Program-made: the position numbers and the translations under genes
Assembly: GCA_947561395.2 (NCBI GenBank)
Contig: OX387183.1
Span: 60,867,915 to 60,931,914 of the forward strand
DNA: 64,000 nt
From: Buxus sempervirens
Taxonomy: Eukaryota > Streptophyta > Magnoliopsida > Buxales > Buxaceae
Direction of reading: 5' to 3'
In this document: positions 46,873 to 59,240 of the stretch, in pieces
Position numbering within the stretch: position 1 is the first letter of the stretch
Layout: each line of letters opens with the position of its first letter
Notes under the pieces: model-generated
What the model saw: only the letters and a program-made list of their open reading frames with translations
Databases searched by the model: none
Told to the model about the DNA's origin: nothing

Positions 46873-48939
46873 TCACCAATAATCGTTACATGAACATGAA
46901 CCTTCTCTGAAACAATGGAATCTGTTATTATCTCTTACAGTTATCACTCGGTCTGTAAGTTTTGAGATCATCTTTATGGCTGTATGACAATCACCACAAA
47001 CACGAAGATTCTTCACAACTCGAATCACATCTTTCTGCGGCGTGCTGATAAGACCAAAAGCAATAGCCAATTTCTCACTGTGGCAACCGAGGGAATGCTC
47101 CTTCTCCTCCTCCTCTATATCAAAGAGAACAAACTCCGTTGTGGGCATGTAACCCAATTCCTTCAACTGTTTAGCCAATTCATCAAGTTTCAAATAGATC
47201 TTCTCAGACAATGGATGCAACTGATCACCCACACAGAACTCATGAACAATCCCATCGATATCTATCCAACTACATCCTCGTACTTTTTTAATACCTTTCT
47301 CACTCATCATTGACCTGAGGTATGCAGCATCATTCCATCTACCACTATTTGAATAAATATTTGATAACAAAACATAGTTTCCTGAGTTCCAAGGCTCTAA
47401 CTCTATAAGCCGCACTAGAACATATTCCGCCAATTGGGTGTCTCGATGAACTCTACATCCACCCAACACGGCCCCCCAAACAACAGCATTAGCTTCCATT
47501 GGCATCTCTTTGATCACTTGATGTGCTTCAGTTAATAAACCAGCACGACCTAGAAGGTCTACAATACATCCATAATGTTCAATGCTAGGAGCCAACGAAT
47601 AGATATGACTCATGTTATTGAAATACTGACGACCTTCATCAACTAGACCTGCATGAGTACAACAGCGCAGTATACCAAGGAAAGTGTTTCCATCAGGTCG
47701 GATCCCAAACTTCTCTATCTCACCAAAAAGTGCAAATGCAGTTTTAACATGACCGTGCATGGCAAGCCCAGAGATTACAGCATTCCAAACCACAATATCT
47801 TTTTCCTTCATTCCTTTATAGACCATCCATGCCTGAACCATGCTCCCACATTTAGCATACATGTCAATTAGTGCAGTACCCACGACAGGGTTAGACAAAA
47901 ATTCATTTCCATCAATCAAACCACACACCTTGTCCCCTAACTCCAGAGCTCCTAAACTTGCACAAGCAGAAAGAATCCCAACCATGGTGAAGCAATCAGG
48001 TTTCACATCTTCATGCTGCATTTTGAAAAAAAGATCCACTGCCTCCTTTGAGAGCCCGTTAGAGGCATATCCCCCAATCATTGCACTCCATGAGATTGTG
48101 TCCTTCTCAGGCATCCCATCAAAGACACTGCGGGCCTTGTCCATGCTTCCACACTTGGTGTACATATCCACTAAAGCAGTAGAAACAAAAATGTTCCTCC
48201 CCATACCAATTTCTCCTATATATTTATGGATCCATTCACCAGTCTCGATATCCCCTAGTTGAGAGCAGGCTCCCAAAACGCGAACAAGAGTGAAACTATC
48301 AGGCTTCGAATCCATATCTAACAACTTCTGAAACATATCAACCGCTTCCCTGAATCGTCCAACATCTATATAAGCTGAAATGATGGCCGTCCAGGAAACA
48401 ACGTTTCTTTCACTCATTTCATCAAACAACTTATGAGCGTCTGCCAAAGGGGCGCATTTAGCATACAAACAGAGCAAACTTGTCTTAGCGAACACATCCA
48501 TTTCAAACCCCGCCTTCACTAAATGAGTATGAACCTTTGTACCCAATTGGAGATCCAAAAGCCTCGCACACGCCTTCAGGACGAAAGGGAAAGTGAAGTT
48601 GTTGGGAAACAAGCCTTCTCTCCGCATGAGACCATAGAACTCAATGGATTCTTGAAAGCAGTTGTTGGCAACGAAGCCCCGGATCATCGTATTCCAAAGA
48701 AAAATATTGGGTTCTCCGATTTCATCGAAAACAAGGCGAGCGTAATAAGTGTTTCCTGATTCTAAGCTCGACCGCAAGATCATGTTGACAAGGTAGTTTT
48801 CTTGATCGAGGCCAAGGCGGAGAAGCTGAGCGTGAACTTGCTTGAGCTGTTTGAAGCCATTGCAACCATGTAGGAGGCGGTTTTTTATTTCCACGGTCTT
48901 CGAAAATACAGAAGAGGTCGAGGCAGTGAAGATGGTCAT
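46873..48939 (-). CDS. PLS-class PPR protein with DYW domain
   Basis: Single-exon gene, 688 residues. An N-terminal segment with few acidic residues may be an organelle transit peptide. It is followed by P-, L- and S-type pentatricopeptide repeats (for example NIFLWNTMIRGFVANNCFQE, DVFAKTSLLCLYAKCAPLAD, NVVSWTAIISAYIDVGRFRE), then E/E+ motifs and a complete DYW domain ending CSCNDYW. The deaminase-type zinc ligands are visible: His620-Ser-Glu622 and Cys648-x-x-Cys651-His652. Proteins of this class act in C-to-U RNA editing in mitochondria or plastids. The repeat wording resembles Arabidopsis At3g08820 (from memory, unchecked). All domain borders are intact, so it is probably functional. Confidence 0.93.
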   Translation of the reverse strand: MTIFTASTSSVFSKTVEIKNRLLHGCNGFKQLKQVHAQLLRLGLDQENYLVNMILRSSLESGNTYYARLVFDEIGEPNIFLWNTMIRGFVANNCFQESIEFYGLMRREGLFPNNFTFPFVLKACARLLDLQLGTKVHTHLVKAGFEMDVFAKTSLLCLYAKCAPLADAHKLFDEMSERNVVSWTAIISAYIDVGRFREAVDMFQKLLDMDSKPDSFTLVRVLGACSQLGDIETGEWIHKYIGEIGMGRNIFVSTALVDMYTKCGSMDKARSVFDGMPEKDTISWSAMIGGYASNGLSKEAVDLFFKMQHEDVKPDCFTMVGILSACASLGALELGDKVCGLIDGNEFLSNPVVGTALIDMYAKCGSMVQAWMVYKGMKEKDIVVWNAVISGLAMHGHVKTAFALFGEIEKFGIRPDGNTFLGILRCCTHAGLVDEGRQYFNNMSHIYSLAPSIEHYGCIVDLLGRAGLLTEAHQVIKEMPMEANAVVWGAVLGGCRVHRDTQLAEYVLVRLIELEPWNSGNYVLLSNIYSNSGRWNDAAYLRSMMSEKGIKKVRGCSWIDIDGIVHEFCVGDQLHPLSEKIYLKLDELAKQLKELGYMPTTEFVLFDIEEEEKEHSLGCHSEKLAIAFGLISTPQKDVIRVVKNLRVCGDCHTAIKMISKLTDRVITVRDNNRFHCFREGSCSCNDYW

Positions 48940-49394
48940 GCCCCGAGCATTTAAAAGTTCAAAATCTATCGGGAAATGAACAAGTGATTGCTAGAGATTA
49001 GTCTTAACGATTTTAGCGGTCACGTTTACAGGGCCACTTCCTTGTGTAATTTACTTACCACAGCCGATCACTCGCCGGGACGAAAACACTCTACTTCTTC
49101 TCTTTTAGTAATATGCTTTTTTTTTGTTTTTTGGTAGTTTCATTTAGTAATATACGTTGAAACGTGTAGTATGGTGTACGGTTATTTATGTTTCTCTTGT
49201 CGTAAACATTTCGCATTGACCACTTGAAAAACACTAACCATCATGTGGTTCCAGGTGTAGCATCTAACTCGTTTAAAGAAAGAAAAAAATTGTAAATGGC
49301 ATCCTTTGAAAAGAAAATTTGGGTTATCAAAGACTTTGTAAGAGATTCTTCTTCTTCCTCCTCCTCGTTCATTCTTTCTTTTTTTTAAGGATTT
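48940..49394. other. 5' flank of the PPR gene
   Basis: Probable promoter and 5' UTR, AT-rich with T-runs near 49117 and 49378. No element recognised. Confidence 0.5.
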
Positions 49395-49546
49395 GAATCA
49401 TCTACAATTGGACTTGTAAAATAATCCAACTGTAGCCAATGCCATACAGCCACATGGGCCTGCATGGCAAGCATACTCATAACCATATGGTTGCATGGCA
49501 TTAGCTACATTTGGACTTATTTTACAAGTCCAACTGTAGATGATTC
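49395..49546. repeat. 152-bp imperfect hairpin
   Basis: GAATCATCTACA at 49395 is matched inverted by TGTAGATGATTC ending at 49546. Pairing continues with a few mismatches through GGACTTGTAAAATAA, then TGTAGC and ATGCCAT, leaving a short loop around 49460-49485. It could be a small MITE or a hairpin precursor; no target duplication is clear. It lies about 460 bp upstream of the PPR start. Confidence 0.7.
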
Positions 49547-49875
49547 AATTCCATCTGTTAAACCGCAACATAATCTCTGCTCTTTGCTTTATCTAATATT
49601 ATTTTAATCTTAACCATCAACTCCTACTGCTAGATACTAACCGCACACACCCAAGAGACCTTCAAAAATATTACCCAAATGAGAGCTAGGAACTGTTTAC
49701 TTATAAAATTCAAAAATGCCAAAAACTTTGCTTTTTTTTTTTGTACTCATCAAGTGCAAATGATACTTGATCCAGAAGTATATTTATTATTCTTTGTCGA
49801 TGATCATTCCTACAAAAGCCAGCCCTTGCAAAAATATGTATCAGAAGAGTGGCTTAACAACAAAACCTTACCACA

Positions 49876-52800
49876 TCATATTTTTATACTCGAACTTGGT
49901 CTTACAAGCCAATCAATCATTGCGAAAAGCTTCTCAAAGTGAATGAGGTGCTTCCGAACCCGATAAACATGCAAACTGGACAGAGCTGCAGCCATTGTTA
50001 CCAATGAAAAGGAAAAGATTGTCGACTTCCAGAAATCCTGAAACAAAATTCAACAGTTGAAACAAAAGTCCGAACACTTATAGAAGATCAATGCTCCATC
50101 GATTGAACAGATATACATGTAGTTTTGCATTATTCTGTTACTATTTCAAGATATAGTTAATCATAAGTCAACAAGATTTTCTAAGAAAAGATAAAGACAT
50201 TTCCAATGAGTAGAAAACAGACTAACACCATTCCTTCATATTCACACCTTTTTCTGGAATGTATATTTTACCATTACACATATGGTTGTCTAAATATGGA
50301 TATGTATTTGTATGTCTTTAAGTTTCTCCTAGAAGTGCTTAAATGATAAAGAAACAAGAACGTACAAATTTTTTTACATCATTAAATACATATATATATG
50401 TATGCTTGTATGTATGAAGCAAGAAAGGACAAAAGTTGTTATTTATGATGCTCAAAAGGAGATCCAGGCACCTTAGGGTTTGAGATGACTATTCCCATGA
50501 TGAAAGTCAGTAAATTGAACATTGACTGAAGTGAGTTCTGGACTCCTCCAACAACACAACGATCAGATTCGGGAACATGGTCCTGAAAACACACAGAAAA
50601 AATGAAGAATACCAAAAAAAAAAAAAAAGAAAGAAAAAGAAAAAGAGAGAAACAATGTCCCTAACAAGAAGTTGAAGCCCAAAACTAATCAGGCTATCCA
50701 ACACATATTTTGTCCAGAGAAATTTCAAAGAGCTTATTGCATCTTTAACTCTGCTAAGAATAAACTTAACCTGCATTAGTTGTATGACAGATAAGTCAAA
50801 CATCCACAATCCAAGACGGGATGCCGCAACCCCACCCATTAACATCCAAGCTGAGGAAATCCTATTTTGAACCCATATTGAAGCAACACACAGTAAAAGA
50901 CAGCTCCACTGCACGAGAGACGCATAATAATTAAATATGCTACACATCTAGAAAATTGAAATAACTTAAATTACGTTTCACATCTCTTCGAATAGCTTTT
51001 AGAAGAAAAAAAAAATTTACTTGCACGCATGGTCACATAGACACATCGTGCTTTTGCATGTGTGAGCATGGTGACTGGAATTTACGCACAAGGAAAGAAT
51101 AAACATATTAAACCCCTGAAAGGTTATAATAATACGATTATGCGGATACTCCAATTTAGAGTATTTCATCCATTAGAGTTGGCATTGACAAAATCTCTAG
51201 ATAGAATAGAAATATGACAATAAACAAGAAATTGATATATCCTAAAATACATGTATTAACTTTGACATCTATGAGCGAAAAATATAAAAAATACCATAAC
51301 GAAGAAAAAACTCTAGAACAGTACAACCAGGGTTTTTGATCATTTTTAACAATTTTGCATCATGAATGGTAAATGGATTTAAAACACTAAATTCAATCAA
51401 ACATATATTATTGGCAACACAGAAAGACAGTAACTTGGCATCAGCAGATGGTGTAAGAAGTCATGAATACAGAACTTGATCAAATAAGAAAACTAAATAG
51501 CATATCAAGCCAAGTGTATTATTTTAGCATTAGCTCACATTTGGGGTCAGAATATTGCGGCTGATATCCTGTGTTGTTAGAACAAAAACCAATCTGACTC
51601 ACCACCTTTCAATTTCATTTTGGATCATTTTATATAAACCTTTTGACTATCCAAAAGTGTGATTGATACAATTGCTAAACGCATCCAGCTGATCCCTGCT
51701 ATATTGCCTCAAATGCGGAGAGTATTTCACACTTGGATAAGAATGTATTGTGACCATCAAATTCTCCTAACTTATTATGGATCTTGCACCAGTTGCATGT
51801 ATAGAACCACATAGTGACCTAACATAAAAAGAAGAAAAGCATGCATATTTGTGTATTGACTATGGAAGATTTAAAATTAATAACATTGAGGGAATCAGAC
51901 TATTTTACATTTGAGAAAGATACCTGAATCCAGATAGACCAAAGTCCTGTTCGAAGGGTTGATATCCATGATTGTACTCTGGGGTAGAGAACTGTTGCAG
52001 CTATTCCAATAGAAGCACTTACACCACGTGCTATGCCAATTACGTAAGCAGGTATACCGTCCCATTCTAATGTAGCAGTCATTAATGTTCCAAAGCTGTA
52101 CTTAAATATGAACATAAAACGGCTCAGAAGATATAAAAAACAAACACCCAAGAGGAGTTTTTAAATATTCTTTGTTTTGTAGGCTACAAGGACAACCTAT
52201 ACAGTATGGCAGTACAGCCGGTGACCACAAAAAGAAAAATCTCACAGATCCTAACTTGGTGATAAATAATGCTAAGTACCAACCTGATCAGCTAACTTAT
52301 GTAGATTTGGATCAAAATGATAAATAACGTAACTGATTTTCTAATATCAAGCGTCAAAATTAAGGGTTTGTCACCTTAGGATGTTAAAGAACAACATTGC
52401 CAACGCCACTCCTGGTAGCACCACATCTTGTTGTATGTACACAATCCATGCATCAACATAGGGAATTTTCGAGAGCCATTCAACCATCTTCCCCTTCTGC
52501 TCATGCTCTTTCATTGCCGTATTGCTTCCTGCATCAGAGATCAGAAATCTTTTCTCCTGAGAATTAGATGTGCTCTCTTCCTTGTCATATTGTACAACTC
52601 TGGCCATTCTATTTCGGTCATTTTCACTTAAAACCGGAATTCCATTATAGACAGACATTAGAAGCCAATATTGAAACCAAACAGATACAGTGTTCCAAAT
52701 TGCTAAAGCCACTGCAGATGCTTTCAGTGATACAAAGCTGATAATGAACCCTGCAAAGACAGGAGCAAATAACTTGCAGGTCAAATCAATCCTTCGGATG

Positions 52801-55800
52801 ACTGAAATCATCTTTGTCAGTATTTCAGGAGATTGGCCTTCAGATATCACCACCACCCTGTAATTAAAATATAAACTTAGATACAAAACAGATTTACAAT
52901 TTTAGCACCTAAAACCTATAAGAATATTTTATAATAATTCATAAAAAGGGAATTTTTCGATGATCTAATAAAATAGTAACTTCATGTTGCTTTAGTTCAA
53001 ATGGAGTTGAAGACTATAACAGAGTCATGAAAATAATTCTGAGGAGTAATTAAATACCCAAAAAAAAAAGCATTGGTTAGAAGTAAAAGTATAAAAAGTA
53101 CAAAAGCTGTAAGGAAATTCTATGATAAACTTGAATTTAAGTTAAAGGACAAAACTGATCAGTTTTATTTAAAAGCATAGTTAGCAATAAAATTTAATGT
53201 AAATTCAGTTCAAGTGAGCAGCAAAAAGGAAAAAGCCACAGAAAATTAGAGATAAAAGTACAAAATTCAAAATTGGAACATCTAAATCATGAACTTGATT
53301 ACATTATTAGTTTACTGTCATTTTTATTAATGGTGTAAAGCATTTAAATCAGGTTTAAGACTAATAATCAAAATGGATATAAATTTTTAGTTTATTGTCA
53401 TTTTAATTAAAGGTGTAAAGCATTTTAATCAGGATCAACATTGATATCAAAATGAATATACATTTCAGTTAAGGTTGCTTGGAACTTAATGTATGGGATG
53501 ATTTCCAAAAATTTAGCTGGGTAAACCGTCAATCAAAATACAATTTTGCAATTAGGTGGAGACAAATTGAAAATGCATAAACATAAGTTCTTTAAATGGA
53601 AAATGAGAATTTGGAGGCTGTTGGGGACCAGCACTGATATGATTTCAAAATATAATATACGCATTACTGGAAGTAGAAGTGACTTTCCCCTGTTGAAAAA
53701 AGGCTACTGGTTGACATAACCTCATAGAGCAAATTCAAAGATAAGTAAGTGAGCAAATTCAAAGATAAGTAAGTTTAAGTTCAGAATTGAGGGGAGTAAT
53801 CATGTAACAAATTGTAAGACTACTTGCTAGACTTGTAGGATTTAACAAGAATATTGCAATATGTGAAACTAGCAAACATTGATCAGAATATACTGACAAC
53901 TAACAAAGAAGGACTTCCATTTTATGATGACAACAACATCTCATATTGAGAGTTCAAAGGATTATTGTACAATAGAAGTTAAGTTTTTCAGTCGATGCAG
54001 CATAATCATTCATTAGTAACAAGAATTCTCATATAGGGTTTGCTATCTGAAAATCTTAAACTCGCAATTTAAGCATACAAGAATTAACTTTGACTTCCTA
54101 TTAAAGCTCTGAATTTAAGGAAAAATGTATTAACATAGTTCTAATTTGACATCCTGCATATAGAATTACAAAATACAATGTTTTAAGTATATAGAATAGA
54201 TTCAGAGAACATTCGGTAGTAGTCCATTACCATTGTCTTTCTACCAAGATGGTTCCAGCCAGAGTTGAAAGCTCGCCAATTGCTCCAGAGATATTAGTTA
54301 CTATGACAAGTGCAATGAATGTAGCAAAATTCATGAACTTCAAGCTTGAGAATACCAGTAATGCAATCACTGTGCCTCCAGCAACCATGAAAGAGAAATT
54401 TTGGGAAAATAACCACAATCGGAGAACCTACCAGTAGGTGTTTGAGATGCAAGTTATATCGAGTGATTGTTTGAACTTTCCATAAATGGTCAGTATAACC
54501 TTCAAACAACCTTAATAAGAGAATTGAATCAAAAAATTCTATTTTGGGGACCGTTACTAAAAGAACACCCTTTGGCATGTTGATTAACTGTATGGCCATT
54601 ATGTGGACAAGAACCTTTTTAATGGATTATTAAGTTATTTGATCAATACAGAATTTCATGCTAGGGAGTAGGGACATCAGATTATCAAATGGAATGGTGA
54701 GACTGGGATGAACCGTAAACCAGGATGTCCTGGGTTCAAGCCCCTCATAGTATTTCACTATAACTTATCTGATACATGGGCCTTGCGGGTGGGTTCATGT
54801 ATCCGGGTTTTACTCCCCTTGGGTGGCTCCAAAGGTCCCTGCCTAGGATAGGTTCCATGTTACCCGGAAAAAAAAATTTATCAAATGAAGAACGTAGAAT
54901 TATGTTCATGGATGCAGATATGGTCTAGCATCAGAAGTACAAACACAAAATTCGAGAATACCTGTACATATGTCAATCTATCCACCCAATGCCCGATAAT
55001 GGGACCAAACAATACTATAGAGGAAGATTCCACGACACCATAAATAGCAGCAAAAAGTAAGGAGTCTGGCCAAATATGGATCATGTACAATCCAACAGAA
55101 AATTCCCACATTCTGCAAACAAGGAATAACCAAAAGAAAATGAAATATCAAATTACAGAGGAATAAAGGAAATATATAGTCAAGCTAAACCATTTGTTAG
55201 GTCACACCTGGGAGTTTTAAAAACTAAAAACCATTGATTTTCCTAGCCATGGAATTTTGAAAATGTCCATGAAGGTTGTCAAAATATCCTATGACCACCT
55301 TCACCCAATTGTGTAATTTGTTTGAATCCTAGGTTCCCACCTTGGGGTGTGTACTTAATATTTCCTGTGCATGACTATCCACTCATCCCAACATGAGTAA
55401 TCTTATTTTCCTTCGTCAAACATTTTGCACTCGATTTCATGCTCAGGTACTGTAATTCAATTTTACCAAATGGGTTAACATGTGGCATAACAGATATTTC
55501 AGACAACAGGGTCATAATAACTATGGGACAACGAAAATGTCTTTACTAATATATTATTGGCATCCAGGATAGGGAAAAAACTGAAACGCAGACAAGCAAA
55601 ACGCCTTTTTTGTCGAAAATAAAAACTAACTTCAAAAGCTAACAAGTCCTACCCACATTCACATGCCATATTCAATCAAAAGTCATCGTATAAAAGATCT
55701 AAATCGAAGGAGAATAACGACGAGTACAAATGAAATAAGAAGATTAAAAAGAAAAAGAACCAGTAACTTAACCAAAGCCGTAGACGATAAAATACACATA

Positions 55801-55991
55801 AACAAACCTTGAGAGATTAACCGAGGGAAAGAAATATACCTTGCTCCCCATCTTGCAAGAAAGTGCCCAGCATACAGATATGTGAGAAGAGAATCATTAA
55901 ATGACTGTTGAGATGATTCTCCAGCAAGAAGTGGCGCCTTCATTTTCTCATCCATTTCACCTTTCCTTCTTTCCTCTGGCCCCTGAACCAC
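49876..55991 (-). CDS. Ferroportin/IREG-type metal exporter (SLC40 family)
   Basis: Eight minus-strand GT-AG exons: 55840-55991, 54962-55112, 54231-54427, 52375-52857, 51924-52095, 50771-50908, 50472-50582, 49876-50037. All phases join, giving 521 residues from the ATG at 55991 or 509 from the one at 55955 (MDEKMKAPLL), which is nearer the usual ~500. The sequence follows the family: YLYAGHFLARWGARMWEFSVGLYM, GPIIGHWVDRLTYVQ, SGAIGELSTLAGTIL, ISVIRRIDLTCKLFAPV, QQDVVLPGV, ATLEWDGIPAYVIGIARG, SRLGLWMFDLSV, VPESDRCVVGGVQNS. It has about a dozen hydrophobic segments with a hydrophilic central loop. IREG proteins export Fe, Co or Ni at the plasma membrane or load them into vacuoles; which one cannot be told. 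The tail is slightly extended after HFEKL. A SINE lies in intron 2. Confidence 0.95.
54692..54877 (+). mobile_element. tRNA-derived SINE in a ferroportin intron
   Basis: About 186 bp ending in a nine-A tail, flanked by a perfect 10-bp target duplication TTATCAAATG (54682-54691 and 54878-54887). A pol III B-box-like GGGTTCAAGCCCC is at about 54731 and an A-box-like stretch (TGGTGAGACTGG) near the start. It is antisense to the host gene in intron 2. Confidence 0.85.
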
Positions 55992-56376
55992 GAAAGGGTC
56001 GATTTCAAAGGGAGCCGAAATTGAATGATTTCGAAGTACTGGCTCTCGTTATGAGAGTAATGATGATAATTATCACCGTGATCGTGGTCCATTGTTGAAG
56101 ATATTATATTACGATGATTACGACCGTTGGGGTTTGCGAATATCTCTCGTGAACTCGTTACAGGGTCACCTGGTGCAGGCTATATGCGAACGCCATTGAC
56201 GGTTCGAGCTTGAAAAACCTTCTCCAAAGGCGCCTCATCTTCAAATAGGCTTTAATGTGGAATCTACTATCATTAGGAGATTCGTCAGACTATCAAAAAA
56301 AAAAAAAAATTAAGAGATCCGTCATCTCTGGCCTATCCATAATATATTTAGGCCTTTCGTACCCATTCCCATACTT
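55992..56376. other. 5' flank of the ferroportin gene
   Basis: Probable 5' UTR and promoter (to about 56280), then an A-run and spacer. The stretch TATCCATAATATATTTAGG near 56335 is repeated at about 57217. Confidence 0.5.
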
Positions 56377-56385
56377 TATAAAAAA

Positions 56386-56838
56386 GGGAAAATTATGGAA
56401 ATGGGTCACTTTTCATCCATAATTATAAAACACATGCAATTAAGATCCTAAATTACAGGAACATGTCACTTTTTGCCCATAATTGACTTGAAGGGTCACT
56501 TCTAAAAAAGAATTAAAAAACAGTGTCATTTTATTATAGACAAACCACGCTCGAATCCACGTATGATGCACTCGTATCCCATGTAGAATACGCTTGTGTC
56601 CCATGTAAGATGAGCTTGTGTCCCATGTAATAAGCTTGAGTCCTATATGTACGATGAGCTTGTGTTCCAAGAAATTGATCCTCAAATTTAATTATTTTTG
56701 AAAAGTGATCCTATAATTTAATTTCTACAGACGTTTTTATAAATATCAATGAAAAGTGTCATGTTTCTGTAATTTGAGATCTTAGTGGCATGTCTTTATA
56801 ATTATGACCGAAAAGTGACCCTTTTCCATAATTTTCCC
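56386..56838. mobile_element. Mutator-type MITE (453 bp)
   Basis: Inverted ends of about 44 bp (GGGAAAATTATGGAAA... with GGGTCACTTTTC) and a perfect 9-bp target duplication TATAAAAAA (56377-56385 and 56839-56847). The interior has a small tandem array of CTTGTGTCCCATGTA-like units (56560-56670). No coding capacity. The 9-bp duplication and long inverted ends fit the Mutator superfamily. Confidence 0.88.
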
Positions 56839-56847
56839 TATAAAAAA

Positions 56848-57208
56848 TTGGGAAATTTGGTTTTAGTGATGATTTTTCCAAATAATTCATATTCAATCAT
56901 CAAATTCTTGTAAATTGAAAATTTAATGATAATTTTGTAACATAATTGGAAATCAATGTCATTTTACTATTCATGAACAATTTCTCCCGAGAATACCCTC
57001 AAAAGACTTGCAAACTTCACTTGAAACAAAATGAGTAAAAGGGTATCCGAAGTCTTTTTGAAGGTATTTTTGGAAGAAATTTTTCATGAATAACTAAATG
57101 ACATTGATTCTCGATTATGTTAGAAAAGTATCACTAATTCTCAATTAACAAGAATTTGACAACTGAATCTGAATTATTTAGAAAAACATCATTAAAAACC
57201 AATTCTTT
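56848..57208. mobile_element. Fold-back/MULE-like MITE (~360 bp)
   Basis: Left end GGGAAATTTGGTTTTAGTG, right end the inverted AAAACCAATTCTT; inner arms also pair (TCAATGTCATTTTACTATTC against its inverse). It belongs to the same family as 34-1035, 25018-25368 and the 2.1-kb element. It abuts the previous MITE's target duplication. Confidence 0.75.
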
Positions 57209-57261
57209 ACTCGCGTATCCATAATATATTTTATTTAGGGTCTTTGGAACCCATACGCTTA

Positions 57262-57650
57262 CCTTATAAAAAATTTGTATTTATATCTCTTTGTTTTTAG
57301 TATTTGTATTTATGTCCCTATAATTGGTATTTATTTGTATTTATATCCCTCTATTTAGCATAATTGTCGCAATTATATCTTTGATGTTAAAATTTGTTAG
57401 CTTTTATTGTTTATTTTTATTAAATGACTAAAGTAACAATCTATAAATTAAAAAATATTTTTCATTTACTCTACTTCGTTTGGCTATCTAATAAATTTTT
57501 TTTATCTAATAGAAGCTTATATTAGTTATTTAATAAAAATAAATAACAAAATTTTAAAAAAATAAACATTAAGGGTACGGTTGCAATGATTATGCTAAAT
57601 TGAGGAGTATAGATATAATTATTAAAAATAGGAGGTTATAGATCCAAATT
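57262..57650. repeat. AT-rich inverted-repeat element
   Basis: The phrases ATTTAGCATAATTG and TTTATTTTTATTAAATGACTAA at 57354-57430 recur inverted at about 57515-57600, and outer TTGTATTTATATC matches loosely at the far end. It looks like another diverged fold-back MITE. No target duplication found. Confidence 0.55.
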
Positions 57651-59240
57651 TATTATAATGGAGGGACATGGATGCAAAAAGCTGTATTTATATAGTTAGT
57701 ACATGTAATGGGAAGCCGTCATTAAAAAATGTGCCAAACACAACTTTTTTTCCCAAATAAACTTATGCCGCCCTTTTAATTGTATATTTCTTCCTACCAA
57801 CAATAAATAAATAAATAACAACTGTATATTTCTATTAGGTAACGTGGAATTTTTGTTTTTCACTTCTTTAAAAAATATCCTTTGACAAGTTTTAAACTAT
57901 TAGATATGGTAAACAATTCTCCTTTTAAATTGCATACGTACCCACACTTGGTTTCTCGGTAATGCCCTAAGAGTTTATAAAGATTTAGCTATCCTCATAA
58001 ACTAGTTGATGCTCATTCATATTTCTTTAAAATGCTCCCTTCAAAATTTTAAACTACACTCCCGAATAGCTACCTAAAACTAACATATAATATGAAAAAA
58101 GACCCATTGATATTATTATATACTATCTAAACTAATTTTTTTTTTATGTATATATATTATGCACACATGAACCCACTAGCTATTATAAAAGAGAAATTAA
58201 AATATTATGGTTCGAAATTTTGATTGTTTTGAAAAAATATCATTTGAAAACTTTTAGAGACTCCCATATCCTTAAAATAACTGTGCATATTACCACCTTC
58301 GAAGATTTTAAGGACTCATATATCCCTTAAATATTACCCACCCACAACTTACATAATAATTGTATAAAGGTTTAAATGTATATGTGTATTACTTCATGTG
58401 CCACCACTTTGTAAAATATTATATGTGGGTTTTATTTTGTGCATCTACCTTCTTGGCCTCTCTAGATAATTTGAAGTAATGCAGTACACATTTCTGGCAT
58501 AATTGACGCCCTTTCCTTTTTAGGCATCTATCACAGTTGGGTGAAGCATGCTAGAGCATATCCTTGATCTAGAGTATCTCGTGGAATAGACTAATGTGCA
58601 TCACAGAGGACACATACGTATGCGAAATCATTATAATATGTTTGTCAATTGGAATATGCACAAGTTCAGAAAGCAAATCAGAATATAAAATGAACTAAAC
58701 AAACCAAGAAAGAAAAGGTTCCTCTCAATTCAACTTAGCTGAAAAAGACAAAACCACAGCTGTGGATCCAACAAATGCGTTTTGAGTTGCACCGTCATAG
58801 TCATAAACGACACAGAAAGATTTTTCATAATGCATTGATAGGAAACTCTGTACCAATCTGGGCAATTTACACTCTCCAAAACGTTCCTGACTTCCGAGGC
58901 CTACATAGAGAGAGGGATTATACACTGAAGCAGCCTCGATTGCATGTGCTGTGCATGCATACATCCTTTAATCCCCACTCTTGATTTTCGTGGGTATGTT
59001 ACATTCTTTAACCGTCCAATAAATTTTCAATACAAAAAGAAGAGGGAAAAATTAAAAATTAAAAAGAGAGAGAGAGAAGGAAATAAGAAATATGATACAT
59101 GGTTGATGCCAAGCTCAGATGAAAGGACCTGGGAATTTCTGAAACAGTTGCTGCTTCAATCTTCACTTTAGATGGTTGGTGAAAGTTCCATCAGTTCATA
59201 GGTTCGATTCTACTTCTTCGGAGCACAAAGCGAAGGCCCT
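57651..59240. other. AT-rich spacer and SCAR 3' region
   Basis: No gene seen. 57650-58700 is AT-rich without recognised elements. The part nearest 59240 is likely the SCAR 3' UTR. A 79-residue minus frame at 58725-58964 has no family I recognise. Confidence 0.5.

Noticed and set aside
54720..54760. Possible tRNA gene
   Set aside because: A B-box-like motif is present but no cloverleaf could be drawn; the A tail and target duplication show it is a SINE.
58725..58964. 79-residue minus frame in the SCAR 3' flank
   Set aside because: No recognised family, no clear splice context, and it lies in a likely 3' UTR region.
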